A stretch of 64,000 nucleotides of DNA from Argopecten irradians (lineage: Eukaryota > Mollusca > Bivalvia > Pectinida > Pectinidae). The stretch lies in NCBI RefSeq assembly GCF_041381155.1, contig NC_091144.1, forward strand, positions 13,897,544 to 13,961,543, written 5' to 3'. This document shows positions 22,520-35,500 of the stretch, piece by piece (positions within the stretch are counted from its first letter, which is position 1; each line of letters opens with the position of its first letter). The notes under the pieces were generated by a model. It made no database searches. It was not told the origin of the DNA and worked only from the letters and a program-made list of their open reading frames with translations. Position numbers and translations under genes: made by a program.

Positions 22520-24190
22520 CTCTAAATAATTAGTCATAGATGGTTTTACAATCAAAATAAATATACCAACCCAAGCCGACGACATATGTGTTATTAGCAA
22601 TATTGTAGCTAACCTTCAATACTTACTTTCTATCTGTGAGAACTACAGCAGAAAATGGAGGTTTACATTTTCCGCTTCTAAATCGAAAATTGTCATATTT
22701 ACTTCCAAAAATAAGCCAAATGCTTCTTGTAATGTTACAGTTTATGAAAATAAACTACCAATTGTTGATAGTATTGTTCATGTTGGTATAACATTGAATG
22801 GTAAAAATAACAATGTTCAACGTACAGAACGTGCTTGTTCTAAATTAAAGTGTGGTGTAATGTCTTTTATTCGTTCTGGTGCTCACCAGTGTGCCCTAAA
22901 TCCGTTGACTACTGCTAAGATTGTCAAATGCAAAGTTTATCCATCTGCACTCTACGGATGTGAGTTGTGGCAATTAAAGAAAAATGAAGTATACATGCTA
23001 GAAAAAGCATTGTCAAATCTATACAAGGTTTTAATATAAGAACGAGGACAGATATGTTCACATCATTCATTGGTTGGTTTTCCATTGAAGTGTATATTAG
23101 TATTAAAAAAATGGTTGTTCCTTGGTAGAATATGTTCCATGGATATAGGAGTTTTAACTCGCGAATTTTTCTTAAAACGTCTTTTCGATTTTAAATTGTG
23201 CAGTTTTAACAGAAGGTTTATCCCTGACATTGTCCAAATTTTGAAAAAATATTATTTGTATTTTGTACTGGATGGATTTTTAAAATGTGGTACATTTCCA
23301 AACAAATGCAAATGGAAACGTTTAATAAATACCCATGTTAAAAAATATGAACAGTTTCAACTTTGTGAAAGGATGAAAGCTGATAAAGATTTTTCTCGTT
23401 TTTCTCTTTTACATGAAAGAATAGAACCATATGCAATATGGAAACTTGCTTTACGTTTTCCACAGTATAGTTTATGCATTAAACGAATGCGTAGAAATGC
23501 GCGATAATGAAAATATATATTTGTGTCATTTTTGTGGGCTAATGTATAATGATCTCATATTGCACAGTGTACTTGAATGTAGCCACACTGAGAACTTGCG
23601 AGACCAACTGTGGTGTATTTTCAGTACTGTGAAAGATATAGATTTTGTTTTTTATCTCAATTCAATGTCAAAATATCATCTACTACATGCTCTTCTTGGT
23701 GGACTATTTAACTACTATTTATCTCAAAATGAACTGGAAGACTAAATTCAATGGTATTCATAACTGATCTTATCTTTTCATTTATTTTTTATTTTATTTT
23801 TTAGGCAAATATTTGATCGTATAACTTCAACTGAAGTTATATACTTAATCTTGTGAACTCCAGAGTCTTTGTATTATGTATGTTTTTGTGCTAGCCTTAT
23901 ATATAGACTTTTGATACGTATATATCTGTTATTACAAACTGCATGTATCATTTGTGATGTCTCATCTACATATGTTTGTAGCTAATTATTATAAGCATTC
24001 TCCGCTATTAGATAATGGCGAAATGTAGCCGAATATATTTTCCTTTCTACTAATTGTATTTTCTTGTATTGATTCTATATGTATATATGTGTGTAACGTG
24101 TGTATGTTAGAATGTTTATCTTTTATTTATTTATTGTTTTCTGTAAACTCATCAATATTGGAGGAAATAAAGGAAATAATAATCGTAACG
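22520..24190 (+). mobile_element. 5'-truncated LINE with near-intact RT C-terminal half and 3' UTR
   Basis: Translation begins in the RT domain with 'PTQADDICVISNIVANLQ' (ADD catalytic pair retained, usual Tyr replaced). It continues through 'SKSKIVIF', 'HVGITLNGKNNNVQ' and 'YPSALYGCELWQL', then past a stop near 23037 into a long Lys/Phe-rich C-terminal region (23070-23507). After a frame change it ends in a 'LCHFCGLMYNDLILHSVLEC' zinc-knuckle-like block finishing at 23743. An AT-rich 3' UTR runs to 'aataaaggaaataataat' at about 24180. Only one stop and one frameshift break ~1.2 kb, so it is younger than the other LINE remnants here. It belongs to a different family from the one at 15308. Confidence 0.8.
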
Positions 24191-24599
24191 CAACTTAACT
24201 TTTCGGACCATTGAGCCTCTTGAAATTCTCAAAAGCTAGCATTTTGCTCATTTAAATTGACTGTTTAGAGAATAAGATCGGAAAGTATTGTCTACTGGCG
24301 GAGAACAAGAAAATTCAATGATTTGCATATGAAAACAGGATCCACGTTCAAAAACAATCTTAGACCTAAGTTCATGGTAAGCCAAAAAATACATGTATGA
24401 GGTGTTTTTGTAACGTGATTTTTGATTTTGCTACAAGTATAAATGTCTAAGCACATGAACTCGTAGTTAATAAATAGTATTAAATCGGTATTTTCCCCAA
24501 AATGGTTTCATAAATGTTTTTATGTTAGTTCAGACATATTGAACAAACTTCATAATTATCAAAAATGCCTTTTGAAAATATAATATACAGTGGCTACAG

Positions 24600-25320
24600 T
24601 GGCGTAGGAAGATGAAACGTAATGGAGGGGGGGGGGGGGCAAGGTCCTCAATATTTCGTAACAACCCCCCACCCCCCCCCCTCGGGCGCCCCGCACCCAC
24701 AGGAGGTAATTGATATACTTTTTTCATATATCATTACATATAATCCTTGTACATTTCTATAAACAGTGGTGTCGCTAACAGGAAATTAATGAATACGCAA
24801 ATAAAGGGTATCCCCTGGGAAATATTATGATAAAGAACGACTGAGATGAGTTTTACGATGGAATTTGAGGATTTTGCGAGCGCCGAAGGAATTTGGAATG
24901 GCAGAGATGAGTTTTACGGCGCATTTAGTGGAATTTTGATGTAAGGTGGGGGGGGGGGGGGTGTCCGGAGGTCTGCCCTGGGAAAACAAAATTACGATTT
25001 AGAACGGCAGAGATGAGTTTTACGACGCATTTTGTTGAATTAATGAGGGCAGAAGGCGCGGGATTTTGGTGTTTGGGGGGTCCGAGGGTCTCCCCCGAGA
25101 GAAAATATTACGATTTGGAATGGCTGAGATGAGTTTTACAATGTATTTTGCTGATTTTAAAGCGTTCTTAACACGGTAATTTTTCGATTTAAAGTTACCT
25201 GCATTTAGAAATGATAATTGTGAGTTCGTCATATCATTATGCAACCCTGTTCGATCTGAACATACACATGTACCGGATTCACACCATCGGCACATTGTTG
25301 TTTAACTTAAAGTGATAATG
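24600..25320 (-). repeat. Reverse-oriented copy of the window-start repeat
   Basis: The reverse complement matches 57-830 and 1200-2300: three 110-bp sub-repeats with 'gcgccttc' and 'agatgagttttac' words, the C-rich tracts, and the 'gttcgatctgaacatac'/'cacaccatcggcaca' end. A C-rich run also precedes 25340. A minus-strand ORF at 25020-25295 arises from the repeat and is not a gene. Confidence 0.85.
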
Positions 25321-25455
25321 ACATATAACCCCCCCCCTCCTCCCCCGCTTCCTACGCCCCTGATATTACCAAAACATTGTTATACCCCATCCTCATCACG
25401 CACAACAAAGAGTTCAGTGACAAGGGGGAGGGGGTGTTTATATTAAATATTGATT

Positions 25456-25494
25456 GCCTGTCTGTCTGTCTGTCTTTCTGTCTGTCTGTCTTTC
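25456..25494. repeat. (CTGT)n microsatellite
   Basis: Roughly ten CTGT/CTTT tetranucleotides in a row. Confidence 0.95.
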
Positions 25495-25499
25495 ACAAG

Positions 25500-27340
25500 A
25501 AAAATGTTTTCAAGTAACTCATTCTTAACTTTTATAATTTCATAGAAACTTGGCAGCAATGTTGAGGACCATGTGTAGATGTGAACGCATGTTTTCGTTT
25601 GCCATTATGTTGGTTGCCATGGTAAGTAGGTCAATATACACACAGGTCTTTTGTTGAAAAAAAACCCAACTAAACAAACAATATAACTCCAGGCAACACT
25701 TGAAATACTGGGCATATATTTGTAAATTTTGCACCCTTTTTTTAGAGACAATTCACCCGGACTAATTCTTTTACGTAACGAAGAAGCAAAAAATGGCATA
25801 AATGTATTGTTCTACACTTCTTATGAAACATATAACATAAAATATTGACAAATTTCACGTCATTGTTTAGTATTTTAATAGATACCGTTGTAATTACAAA
25901 TCGTTTATCAATACGATTAAGCGGGTACAATATGTACGCTGTAACCATACCCGAGCCAAAGTCATTCACGTTAAACAAATGAACTACATAACCACTGTGC
26001 AGGTGATAAATGATTTTTAGGCAAGACAATTCACTTAATAAGGTAAACACACTACTGTCAGAGCGATTTGAGCAGTTCTAGACAAATGCAGCATTACTCT
26101 ACGAGCAAGAGATAGGGTTCGGCATACAAGATGTTCGACCACAATGTCAATGTGTAAAGGCGGACAGCGAGCGAGTTTGAACATTTCACCACCATGAGCT
26201 TTTCTGCCATACCACAGTAAAACCGATTGATTTAATTTCCATTAGAACTGGTGTTTTTTTTCTCGATAAATGTACAAATTTTAATGTTCTCTTAGACTGA
26301 ATTGTCCCTATAATATTTTGGTGTAATATTTATCAAATATAGGGGAAAACCATGCTATTTGAAATCATTTTTAAAAAGTTATAAAAGCATATTTTGATTG
26401 GTAATTTGACGCAAAATGAATGCCTGTCTACGGATTTTTATTTTACATTTTTTAGCGCAGATAAATGCCATAACATTGATATGATGTTTAATACCAACTT
26501 TGATTGCATTTCCAAGAAATTTACTTTTGGAAAAGTCTGGGTTTTTTTTGTGTGATCGAACTGAAGATTGGTTTTCGGTCGCTAGGGTATAAAATCAGTT
26601 GGCAGGGGGTTTAATTTTGATACTTTTCCAAAGTTAACAAATCGCCTGTAATGGGGGTATCATCCATATGTTATATATTTTTGTACGTCTGGTACTTAAT
26701 TTTCATTATTTTTTGCTGTAATATATGTAAGCATTGATGTCACTATTTATAATTTCATTTGGGTATGAAAAAAAAAACTACACATATATATAGCATGACC
26801 TTTGACCTTAACTCCATCTGACCTTTAAAAAAACCCATTATAAACAAAAAAAGTCTTTAGTGAATAAATTCAATTCAATTCAAATCTATTGCTTCCTTTC
26901 ATCCATACAAAAGGGATCGATAGTAAAACATGTACATGTACTTAGTACATAACACACAGTAGATCAAAACAACAAATGAAACATATAAATCAAGTTAATA
27001 AGGCGCTCTAAAAGTAAAAAATATAATCTCACCCCGTCAGTTTTTGCCGTTTTTCAGCCTATAAACCATTTGACAGTTGACCCTTGATCTTGACCCCTCC
27101 ACATGGTCAAAAAATATTGACATCACCATTTTTTGAAAGAGGGTCACCTACTGTATCTATAGGTTAAAGGGAAGCAACTGCTACACACCAGCAGGTACAT
27201 TTGTAAATGGATTTTATCTAAAAGTGATCTCTCAGTCTCTAACTGGTCACTCGCGAAAAAAGAACGTATGTAATTATTCTTAAAAGGTATATACAGCTGA
27301 TGCATACGTTACTCATAGCACATTTGCCTAAAGTAAATGT
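25500..27340. other. Intergenic stretch upstream of SPEF1
   Basis: AT-rich DNA with short unsupported ORFs (25540-26050, minus strand) and old repeat words such as 'tgacctttgaccttaac' near 26800 and 'gttgacccttgatcttgacc' near 27080. I see no splice-supported exon. Confidence 0.35.
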
Positions 27341-27432
27341 GCCTGGTTCAGATGGTAACCAGTAGCAGAACACCGGAAGTATATATACAATCTTGAGTAA
27401 AGTACTTAAAAAATTGCATGCTGGGACTATGC

Positions 27433-27447
27433 GTTGCTGAGAACAAC
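27433..27447 (+). promoter_or_regulatory. X-box-like (RFX) site upstream of SPEF1
   Basis: GTTGCTGAGAACAAC fits the degenerate ciliary X-box consensus RYYNYY-N(1-3)-RRNRAC with a 3-nt spacer, 321 bp upstream of the SPEF1 start codon. RFX factors drive many axonemal genes, so the position is apt. The consensus is loose and chance matches are common. A 'ggtaacc' half-site and an ETS-like 'ccggaagta' lie ~80 bp further upstream (27355-27380). Confidence 0.4.
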
Positions 27448-27767
27448 AACATTGACGAATATCTGGACTACACGCGTGTAATTAACTGTTTTCATATTTC
27501 ACAAAGAATTGTTTATTTGCAACCGTCATCGGAGACTGGTCAAGTAATCTGTTGTGAACATGATTTGTTTGGTTTGTTACTGAAAATGGCCTAAGTGTTC
27601 ACTTGTAAGTTTTGCGGTTTAGCGATCGACCACAGAAGCTGTTGACACTGGTTGACGGAACTGATTGAACTGAATAATACGAAGTTGATTTTAAGCAGGC
27701 TTCTGTAACTTTACAGAACTGGACAATTAGTAATTTTGATGAAAGTTTACATTGAGAATTGGCAGAG

Positions 27768-30700
27768 ATGAGTTTGACGGAATCTGCATCCTCTGGGATC
27801 GATGACGAACGCCTCGAGATGATTTATGGCTGGGTGGACGAAGTTCCACTAACAAAGACGAAAAAAACCAGCATCTCTCGCGACTTTGCTGACGGTGGTA
27901 TGTATTATTCTTCTCAATATTGGTGGCGACCAGTTCTGACAGTGTTTTTCCTGCCTATATATTTGGGGCCGATATAAGGCCCCATTCCCAATTGTATTTC
28001 TTGTTATTTTTTCCCAAATTTATGTCTAAATTTCTTAAATCAGAGAGTTGATGCGTATTTTGTGCGACGAAACTAATTCTTTTAGGAAATCCCAAGTCTG
28101 AATATCGTATTTTAGTAACCATTCTTACACTTGATTCTTAGAGAAGCATAATAGTCTATTCTGCCTTTTCCAAAATTTCTATAAACACTGTTTACATTTT
28201 TCATTTCCTACTTTTATCGCACAAAATTTCCCAATTTTCACCAGGTGGCAATTTCCCAAAATACCAAGGGAAAACACTTTAGTATAAATAATATAACTGA
28301 AGGCAAGGCCTTAAAGGGCGCAGCCAGATGTTTTAATATGTGAATCATGCACGGTATAGCTAAATTATACTTGTTTACTTTATTTTTTATTTCATGTAGA
28401 AGACATAATTTAGAAATAAAAGAACACACTTTAAACTGTAAAGGTATATTGTGTAATAATTGTCTATCATAAACTCAAAGAAATAAACTCAAAGATTCGG
28501 ATTTCTCTGTGTCCATGCGAATCCTATGATTTCACACCATTTGTTGACATCATGATTCCTTGTGCTCATTTTCGTCTTGGTGGATATTTTGACTGATAGC
28601 TTTTAATTTTCAAATTGTTACTATTATTATTTTTATTTACCGCTTTCATTTTCCCTACATACAGAGTTCATGCTTTTTCTCTCTTTCGTAATGACTTCTT
28701 ACCAAACCTGTTGTTGAAACAAATATGATAACAAAATAAACATACATGTATAGGCCCTATTGGTTCATCAATAAAGATTGTTACATTGAGTCAATCTGAT
28801 AATAAATTAGGACATGAAACTATGCAGAATAAAGCAAGTATGAAAACAAAATGCCTTCATGACGGCCATCAATGTAACAGGAGAGGAGAAAATGTAGTGG
28901 CAAGACCGGGATTCGAACCCGAGACCCTCCAAACACTAGCCGAGTGCTCTACCGACTGAGCTGCCTGGTCACCGATGATCGACTTAGTCCAATCCCGCTA
29001 CACTCCTGTCTCCTTTCTCGAAGTCTTCGCCCCGAAGACATATGAGACCCTTCCAAACACCACCACCGTGGGTTATTTAGTTGGGCGCCAATTCTGTAAC
29101 AGGAGAGGAGAAAATGTAGCGGCCAGACCGGGATTCGAACCCGGGACCCTCAGAACACTAGCCGAGTGCTCTATCGACTGAGCTACCTGTTCATCAATGA
29201 TCGACCCAGTCCAATCCTGCTACATCAATATTGTGAAGTTTTTTTTAAATTTCATATAGGCCTACATTTATTTTGTTTCACTCGATCATAATGAATTTTA
29301 AAAGTCAACGTTATCAAAGTTTGTAATTGAATTTGAAGATTATTGTATTTTTGTTTTTTTTGTCATGAACTCAATTTAATTAATAGTTCTTTTATTGAGT
29401 ACCATTTTAGCAGCTGAAAACATGAAAAGGTTAAAAAAAACTGTTGAGGGTATGTCCAAATATGAAATTTTGAAGTGATCATTTGTAATAGGAAATGAGT
29501 CAAATGTTGTCAGAATTATCAGTATGAGATGACCATTGAATCCTATTAATAAATTTTCTTTGCTTGACACCCAGGGACCTTAGGGGTAGGGTCAAAAGGG
29601 GTCAAATAGGCTAAAATTTCAAAAATCTTCTGAAATTCTTGAAATGGTAGAATCAAATACTTTCCATAGATGGAAAGATCACAATAACAAATATTCAAAA
29701 TGATGGATTTACTCCGGTATTTATGCTGAAGCCTGAACTGCACCACTTTGAGTATGAGTAAGAAGACATCACTAATGCTATGGCTCGCTCATTTACCATC
29801 TCGCACATCAATTCTACCCACCGCTTGCAATGGTTGCAGTGAACATAAAAGAAACTAACAGTATCTTTCCCGTACTAATGATCTAAAAGCATATTTTATC
29901 TAGTATTCTACGAGATATATCGTGAATTAATACTTGTAAAAGTTCTGAATCTCTAAGTCTTTTAATGTACACAGATATGTAGTTGCTGCATTTGGACTCC
30001 GAATAATATCATTGATTGTATTGGGGTACCAGGTATTACATATTTAATGTGAAAATCATGTAAGATAAAAAAAAAACATTTATGCAAATCAATTTTGATA
30101 AAGAATTATCAGTTTCATGTTAAAAATATTTCAAAACCTACTTGACAATACAAAATCTGCAGTACATTTGATCAAAATCAATGTAACAGGGTGCAGGATT
30201 TACAATAACTTTAATACCTGCCTCTGCCAGGGATCGAACTCGGGACCTCTGGATTACTAGTCTGACGCTCAACCGATCGAGCTAAAGAGAAGTTCTCTCT
30301 AGCCGAGCGATATATTGCGGCTAGTATTGACCAGGGTTACATCAACTTGCAGATATTTATAATGTGACACCCCAGAATTTCCGAGTACTATTAGGAAACC
30401 CTGGAAAGTTCCAATTGGATACACAATGTAGACAAGTGCTGCAACATTTGAATGTGTTTTTTTAATGTTTCTATTTTTCTTGCAGTTTCATTTGCGGAAT
30501 TGATATATTTCTACTTTCCAAAATCAGTTGAAATGCATAATTATACAATAACAAGTAATACTCAAAAGAAAAAGGCCAATTGGAGACTACTTAATAGGTA
30601 AGTTAATAGTTATTTATCCAGTTCAATTTATGTAGGATAAAAAGTTTATTCCATTATTTTAAAATGATGTTGTATGTTTCAAAAACAGTATATGAAAAAG

Positions 30701-33700
30701 TTCAAATGTCCAATTTAGTTGAAGATTGTTTTAGAGGTTTTGAAGGATGGCAGGTATATGAAATCAGTGTTGTTTTCAAAACATCAAATTCTAATTGGTT
30801 GCCCCGGTTACCAAATGAATTGTCATTATGATTGATGAATATTATCAATCATAAATAAAAATTATGTAATGAATAATATGTAAGCATTATCCTAAAGGCT
30901 TGTTGTCACTTAATTGTCTAATTGCCATGGCCTGTCTGGCTGAAGAAAAGAGTACACTGGCTTACAGATCTACATATTTAGTTTACGATGGTTGTAAATG
31001 TGTATTCCTTAGCTGCTAATTATTCATTGTACATTAATATTTAATGACATTGTAAAAATACGCCATCATCAGAGAGCCATTGTTGATCGCACTACACTTT
31101 AGTGTAGCGTAGTGAAGTGTGATCACCCATGGGTCTCCCAACAATGAAAATATGTACACCTGAAAACAATTTTTGTAACAAATGAAGTAAATGTTTAAAT
31201 TACCTTCTTACTATTTCAGAAAAGTTCTGAAAAAACTTTTTGGATTCGAGCTGGGTGATGATGTTATTGATAATTTGGTTGGCAGCAAGCAGTTTACTAT
31301 TGAAAAAGTTTTGTTAGAATTAAAAAGTAGGATTGATAACAAGCTAAAAGAAGAGAGGATAAAACCGCCACCACCCCTCTCCTCATTTAGGGCCAAGGAA
31401 AGCGACCAACCAGAGGCCGACCAGCACATTGGTGAGTTGATATGTAAATTTAATGTAAGGCTCATACATAAAGGATCTTAGATGAGTGCTCATTTCATAT
31501 TCAGATTTGTTTCAGATTTATGAAACATATCTTAAGACAATTTTATTATCATTATCCTTGGCAAGTAAGAAAACATTGTCCTCAAATTCTAACATCACAG
31601 TATTGTTTACTTATGCCTATTCATGGCATCTCAATAATTAATTTTTAGTTGTTTTCACACTAAATCCAACTTTCTGACTGGCACATACTACTATGAAGAA
31701 AAAATCTGAGAATGGCTCAAAAACTCAACGTAATCATGACACCACTATAGAGACGTCAATGTTGCATATTGATTTAGAAAAAAATAATCCACTGGGAAGA
31801 ATTAAATCAATGGAATATTACGTTTAAACATGTTCCGTATCATTATGTAGTCTGAAATATTAATTATAAGCATTGATGTATCAATTTTTTAACTATATTC
31901 TATGCGGATTCACACAGTTTGCAAATAAAATTTCTTTCATACCCAGATGAAGTTAAAAATCAATGCTTCAATGAATTTTCATCCAATGAAAATCGCTGCA
32001 GGTTATACATATAACACTAGTGACATTAATATATAACATTGGGCATAGTTACTGGCTATCAGGAGGATTATTATTTATTTGACTTGCTTGATTGAGTGAT
32101 TTGAGTAACACAGTGATATGTTCCAATCATGTATACAATGTATATATTCCCCTTATCTTTGGGCTAAGTGACTCAAGATATCATAAGTTAGTTGTAACAC
32201 TAAGTTTCTCCGTTGTATTGAGTCACCGTGCAGCCACAGTTTCTGTAAATATCCATTTGTATTAAATATATAATGGTACAGCATTACTTCATGTATATCC
32301 TTCATACTTTATTCTTGAAATATTTTCTGGTGTCATCTTTCAGCTTTTTTCCAAATAGATTGCCATTAAATACAAGGTACAGATATATATAAATTGTCTT
32401 AATTAAGCATTTAGGCCTTTTAGAGATCTTAAAACGATGATAGTTATTTACACAGTCTTATTTATTTTATTTTTCAAATTAAGTATTGAAATTATATGAT
32501 TAATTTTCACAATCAGGAACCAAAGGGAGAGGCAGAAAAGGAATGAAGCCACAATCCAAAGCGCCAATGTAAGTAACTGTATTGTTAGTTCAACACGCCT
32601 ATACACATTATGCAGGTATTATTATTGTTTATTTTATAGAAAAATATTATACATATTCAAGCAATATTTGCATTTTTTTTTTTTTTTTTTAATCAACAGG
32701 TTTTATTTTATTCTCAGATTATGCTAGGTTTACACTATGTTCCGGGCAGCCACGGCAGCCCCGTTTAAGGCCACCGTGGACAAAACGTGGTGACCGCGAG
32801 ACAACGTGAGACAACGCAGAAGAACGTGATAGACAAACGTGAGCGGTCGTGATTACCGTGTATGCCGTGCCAGATATTTAAACTGTTAGAAATTTGCCAC
32901 GGCAGTCACGGTTCACAGGACGAAATAAAAGGGCATTCAAGTTCTGTGACATTCTGTTGTGTTTTTTCACGTTTTGCCAAGGTTGCTGCAGATTGACTGC
33001 ATGTTTTGTGCTGATTTGTCCAGGTTTGTCAAGGTTTTAGTGGCAAGCCTAGGTTGATGATAACCATTTTGATGTGTTCTGTCAAGGCACATCACGGCTT
33101 GTAGCAGTTGAAAGCCCGAAGTAATACGGCGTGTTATGTCCTATTACGGTCTTACGTTGCAAGCAATATATGATAGAGTAACATTGCCTTGCCTGGTGCA
33201 TTTTGCTACTTTTTGGAATTATTTGTTTTAATAGACAGAAATAGTCTTTATCAAACACATTTAAACTTTTTGGAATTATTTGTTTTAATAGACAGAAATA
33301 GTCATTATCAAACACATTTAAACCATCAAATTATACCAAACCTATTATTGTAAAAGGCAGATTAAGTGAGAACCATTACAGAAAAAAAATTGCGTAGAAA
33401 CACTTGGCTATAATAATTATATATTTATACCAAATATATTTAAGATTTTCTTTTCTTTTAACACATTTTGTAATTAAAACGTGTTTGAAATGACGTTTTC
33501 GGCAATAAATATTGTTTCGTTTGCTCCAAAAAAGCCTGGAATCCGACTTTCATCCTTAGTAAGCCTTGGCGGACTGTGAAAAACGTATCAGAGCTTGATC
33601 AAAACGTGTAAAACGTAGCAGACCTCATCAAATCGTAACAGGCCAGGAGAGAACGTAGTGGTATCCTTAATAGACCGTGCAAAAGCCGTAGTGTACCTTT

Positions 33701-35449
33701 AACCTCCGGGAACTTTCCCCTGTATCCATGGTCCACCAGGTAATCCGTAAAAGACCGTGGCAAAACTTCACAAGACCTAGCTCAACTTGAATACAGAGAC
33801 AAAAATAGCCAAAATTTCACGGCGCACCACGTTTCGGGGAAACGAGGCTACTGTGGTCGCCAGGTACATAGTTTAAACCCAGCATTAGTGCAGTGTTCAG
33901 TGTTTAACTTTTCTTTCCTTTGACATGATTGTTATAATTAAGGCTTGTCTTAATGTTGTTTAAGCATATTTAATTTTGGAAGTACATGTACATATTTTGA
34001 CAGAATTCTTTTCTTTTTTCATTTTTGAAAAAGGTTTGCTAAAAAGAGTAAATGTATATTCCACACCATTAAAATTATATGCAGTCCTATGCTTTTTAAA
34101 AAGCAATATTTTACAAATTTTATTGATAATTGTATATGAAGTCATATTTTGTTAGTACAATTTTATGCATGTACTATATTTAAGATCCTTATATTTTCTG
34201 TCAAAATGTTTGGGGAAAAAAGTTACTTATGAATATCATTGTTACTAATAAATAGATGATAAATCCTGTGTTTTGTTAACACCAATTTCAGAGAATATCC
34301 CGCTCCGTTACCATTTGAACGAGTTTCTCAGAAGAGCTTGGGAAGGTAGAATAGTCTCCCTTACCTATTTCTGTTGTAGAAATTGTTTTCCTTTATCTTT
34401 TTCTTTTTGTCCAATATTGTTTTAAAATTGTATCATTTATTTTGTATATCCATATCACCTTATTGTTCTGTGAGGGAACAGTTTAATTCTTTCCTTGTTT
34501 TATTGTTTAGATAGTAAATAATATTGCTTTCTTGTTTTATAATTTGACGAGAATAACAAATGTGAAGAGATCTATCTGAAACATTGACTAACATTATCCT
34601 TCACTGTGTGCTTATTTGTGGACAGCAATTTGTAAGGAAACAGTAACTCTGTTATAACATGCTTTTCTGCCTAATATGTAAATGCTATACTTTTCCTAAG
34701 TATTCCCTTTACTTTTCTATTAATAATAATAGTAAAACGAGTCCAATATTATAAATGTTTGTGCCTGGGAATGTTGACTGGTCAACATTGAAATGCTTGT
34801 TGACTGCTGACATCATAATGATGCCACAATTCATTAGTTTTCGGTACTACTCAGCAACTTACGCTGAAGTGTGTACACCAATCACTTCACTCATTACTTC
34901 TCGGCATATGTCTGTATGTGGTGAAAAACAGACGGAACCAGACCGAAAATCATTTTGCTTTTATCAATATCATTCTGTTTTGCCAAATAGTTCATCATTC
35001 ATTCACTAAGTTCACAAATTTATGAATTCATTCTATGTAATATTTCATTTCAAAACTAAAATAATTACATTCATTTCATTGGCTACCATACATTATAAAT
35101 GCACATTTTGCAATGAAGGAGATTATTTCATACTGGATCAGATAGTGTTGTATGTATAACAGTGTCTGTCTGATCGTCCCCTCCCACTGTATCATATCTT
35201 AACTCCTTATGCTAATTACCTGTAGCACTTTGGATATTGCTGTTGCAGACTTTAAGTGGGATAGAGTTTAAAATGAAAAAGGGTTTTATTTTACACCATT
35301 TGAAACTCATAATAGCTCGACAAAGATCTTGATTAATTCGACTCAAAATACTTTACTTTTTTTATCCTGACTAAAGTAAATTTTCTTTTGGCTATTATCT
35401 CAAAGAGTTACCATGGTCATAATGACTTCTAGTTAAAGGAATTGACAAG

Positions 35450-35500
<51 letters not shown>

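Noticed and set aside
28898..28972. tRNA gene on the minus strand
   Set aside because: A and B boxes are good but the anticodon stem does not pair, and a second copy lies 220 bp away within the same repeat; better read as a tRNA-derived element.
34755..35009. 84-codon ORF in SPEF1 intron 5
   Set aside because: Not in phase with flanking exons and resembles nothing known; intronic by the secure exon phases on both sides.
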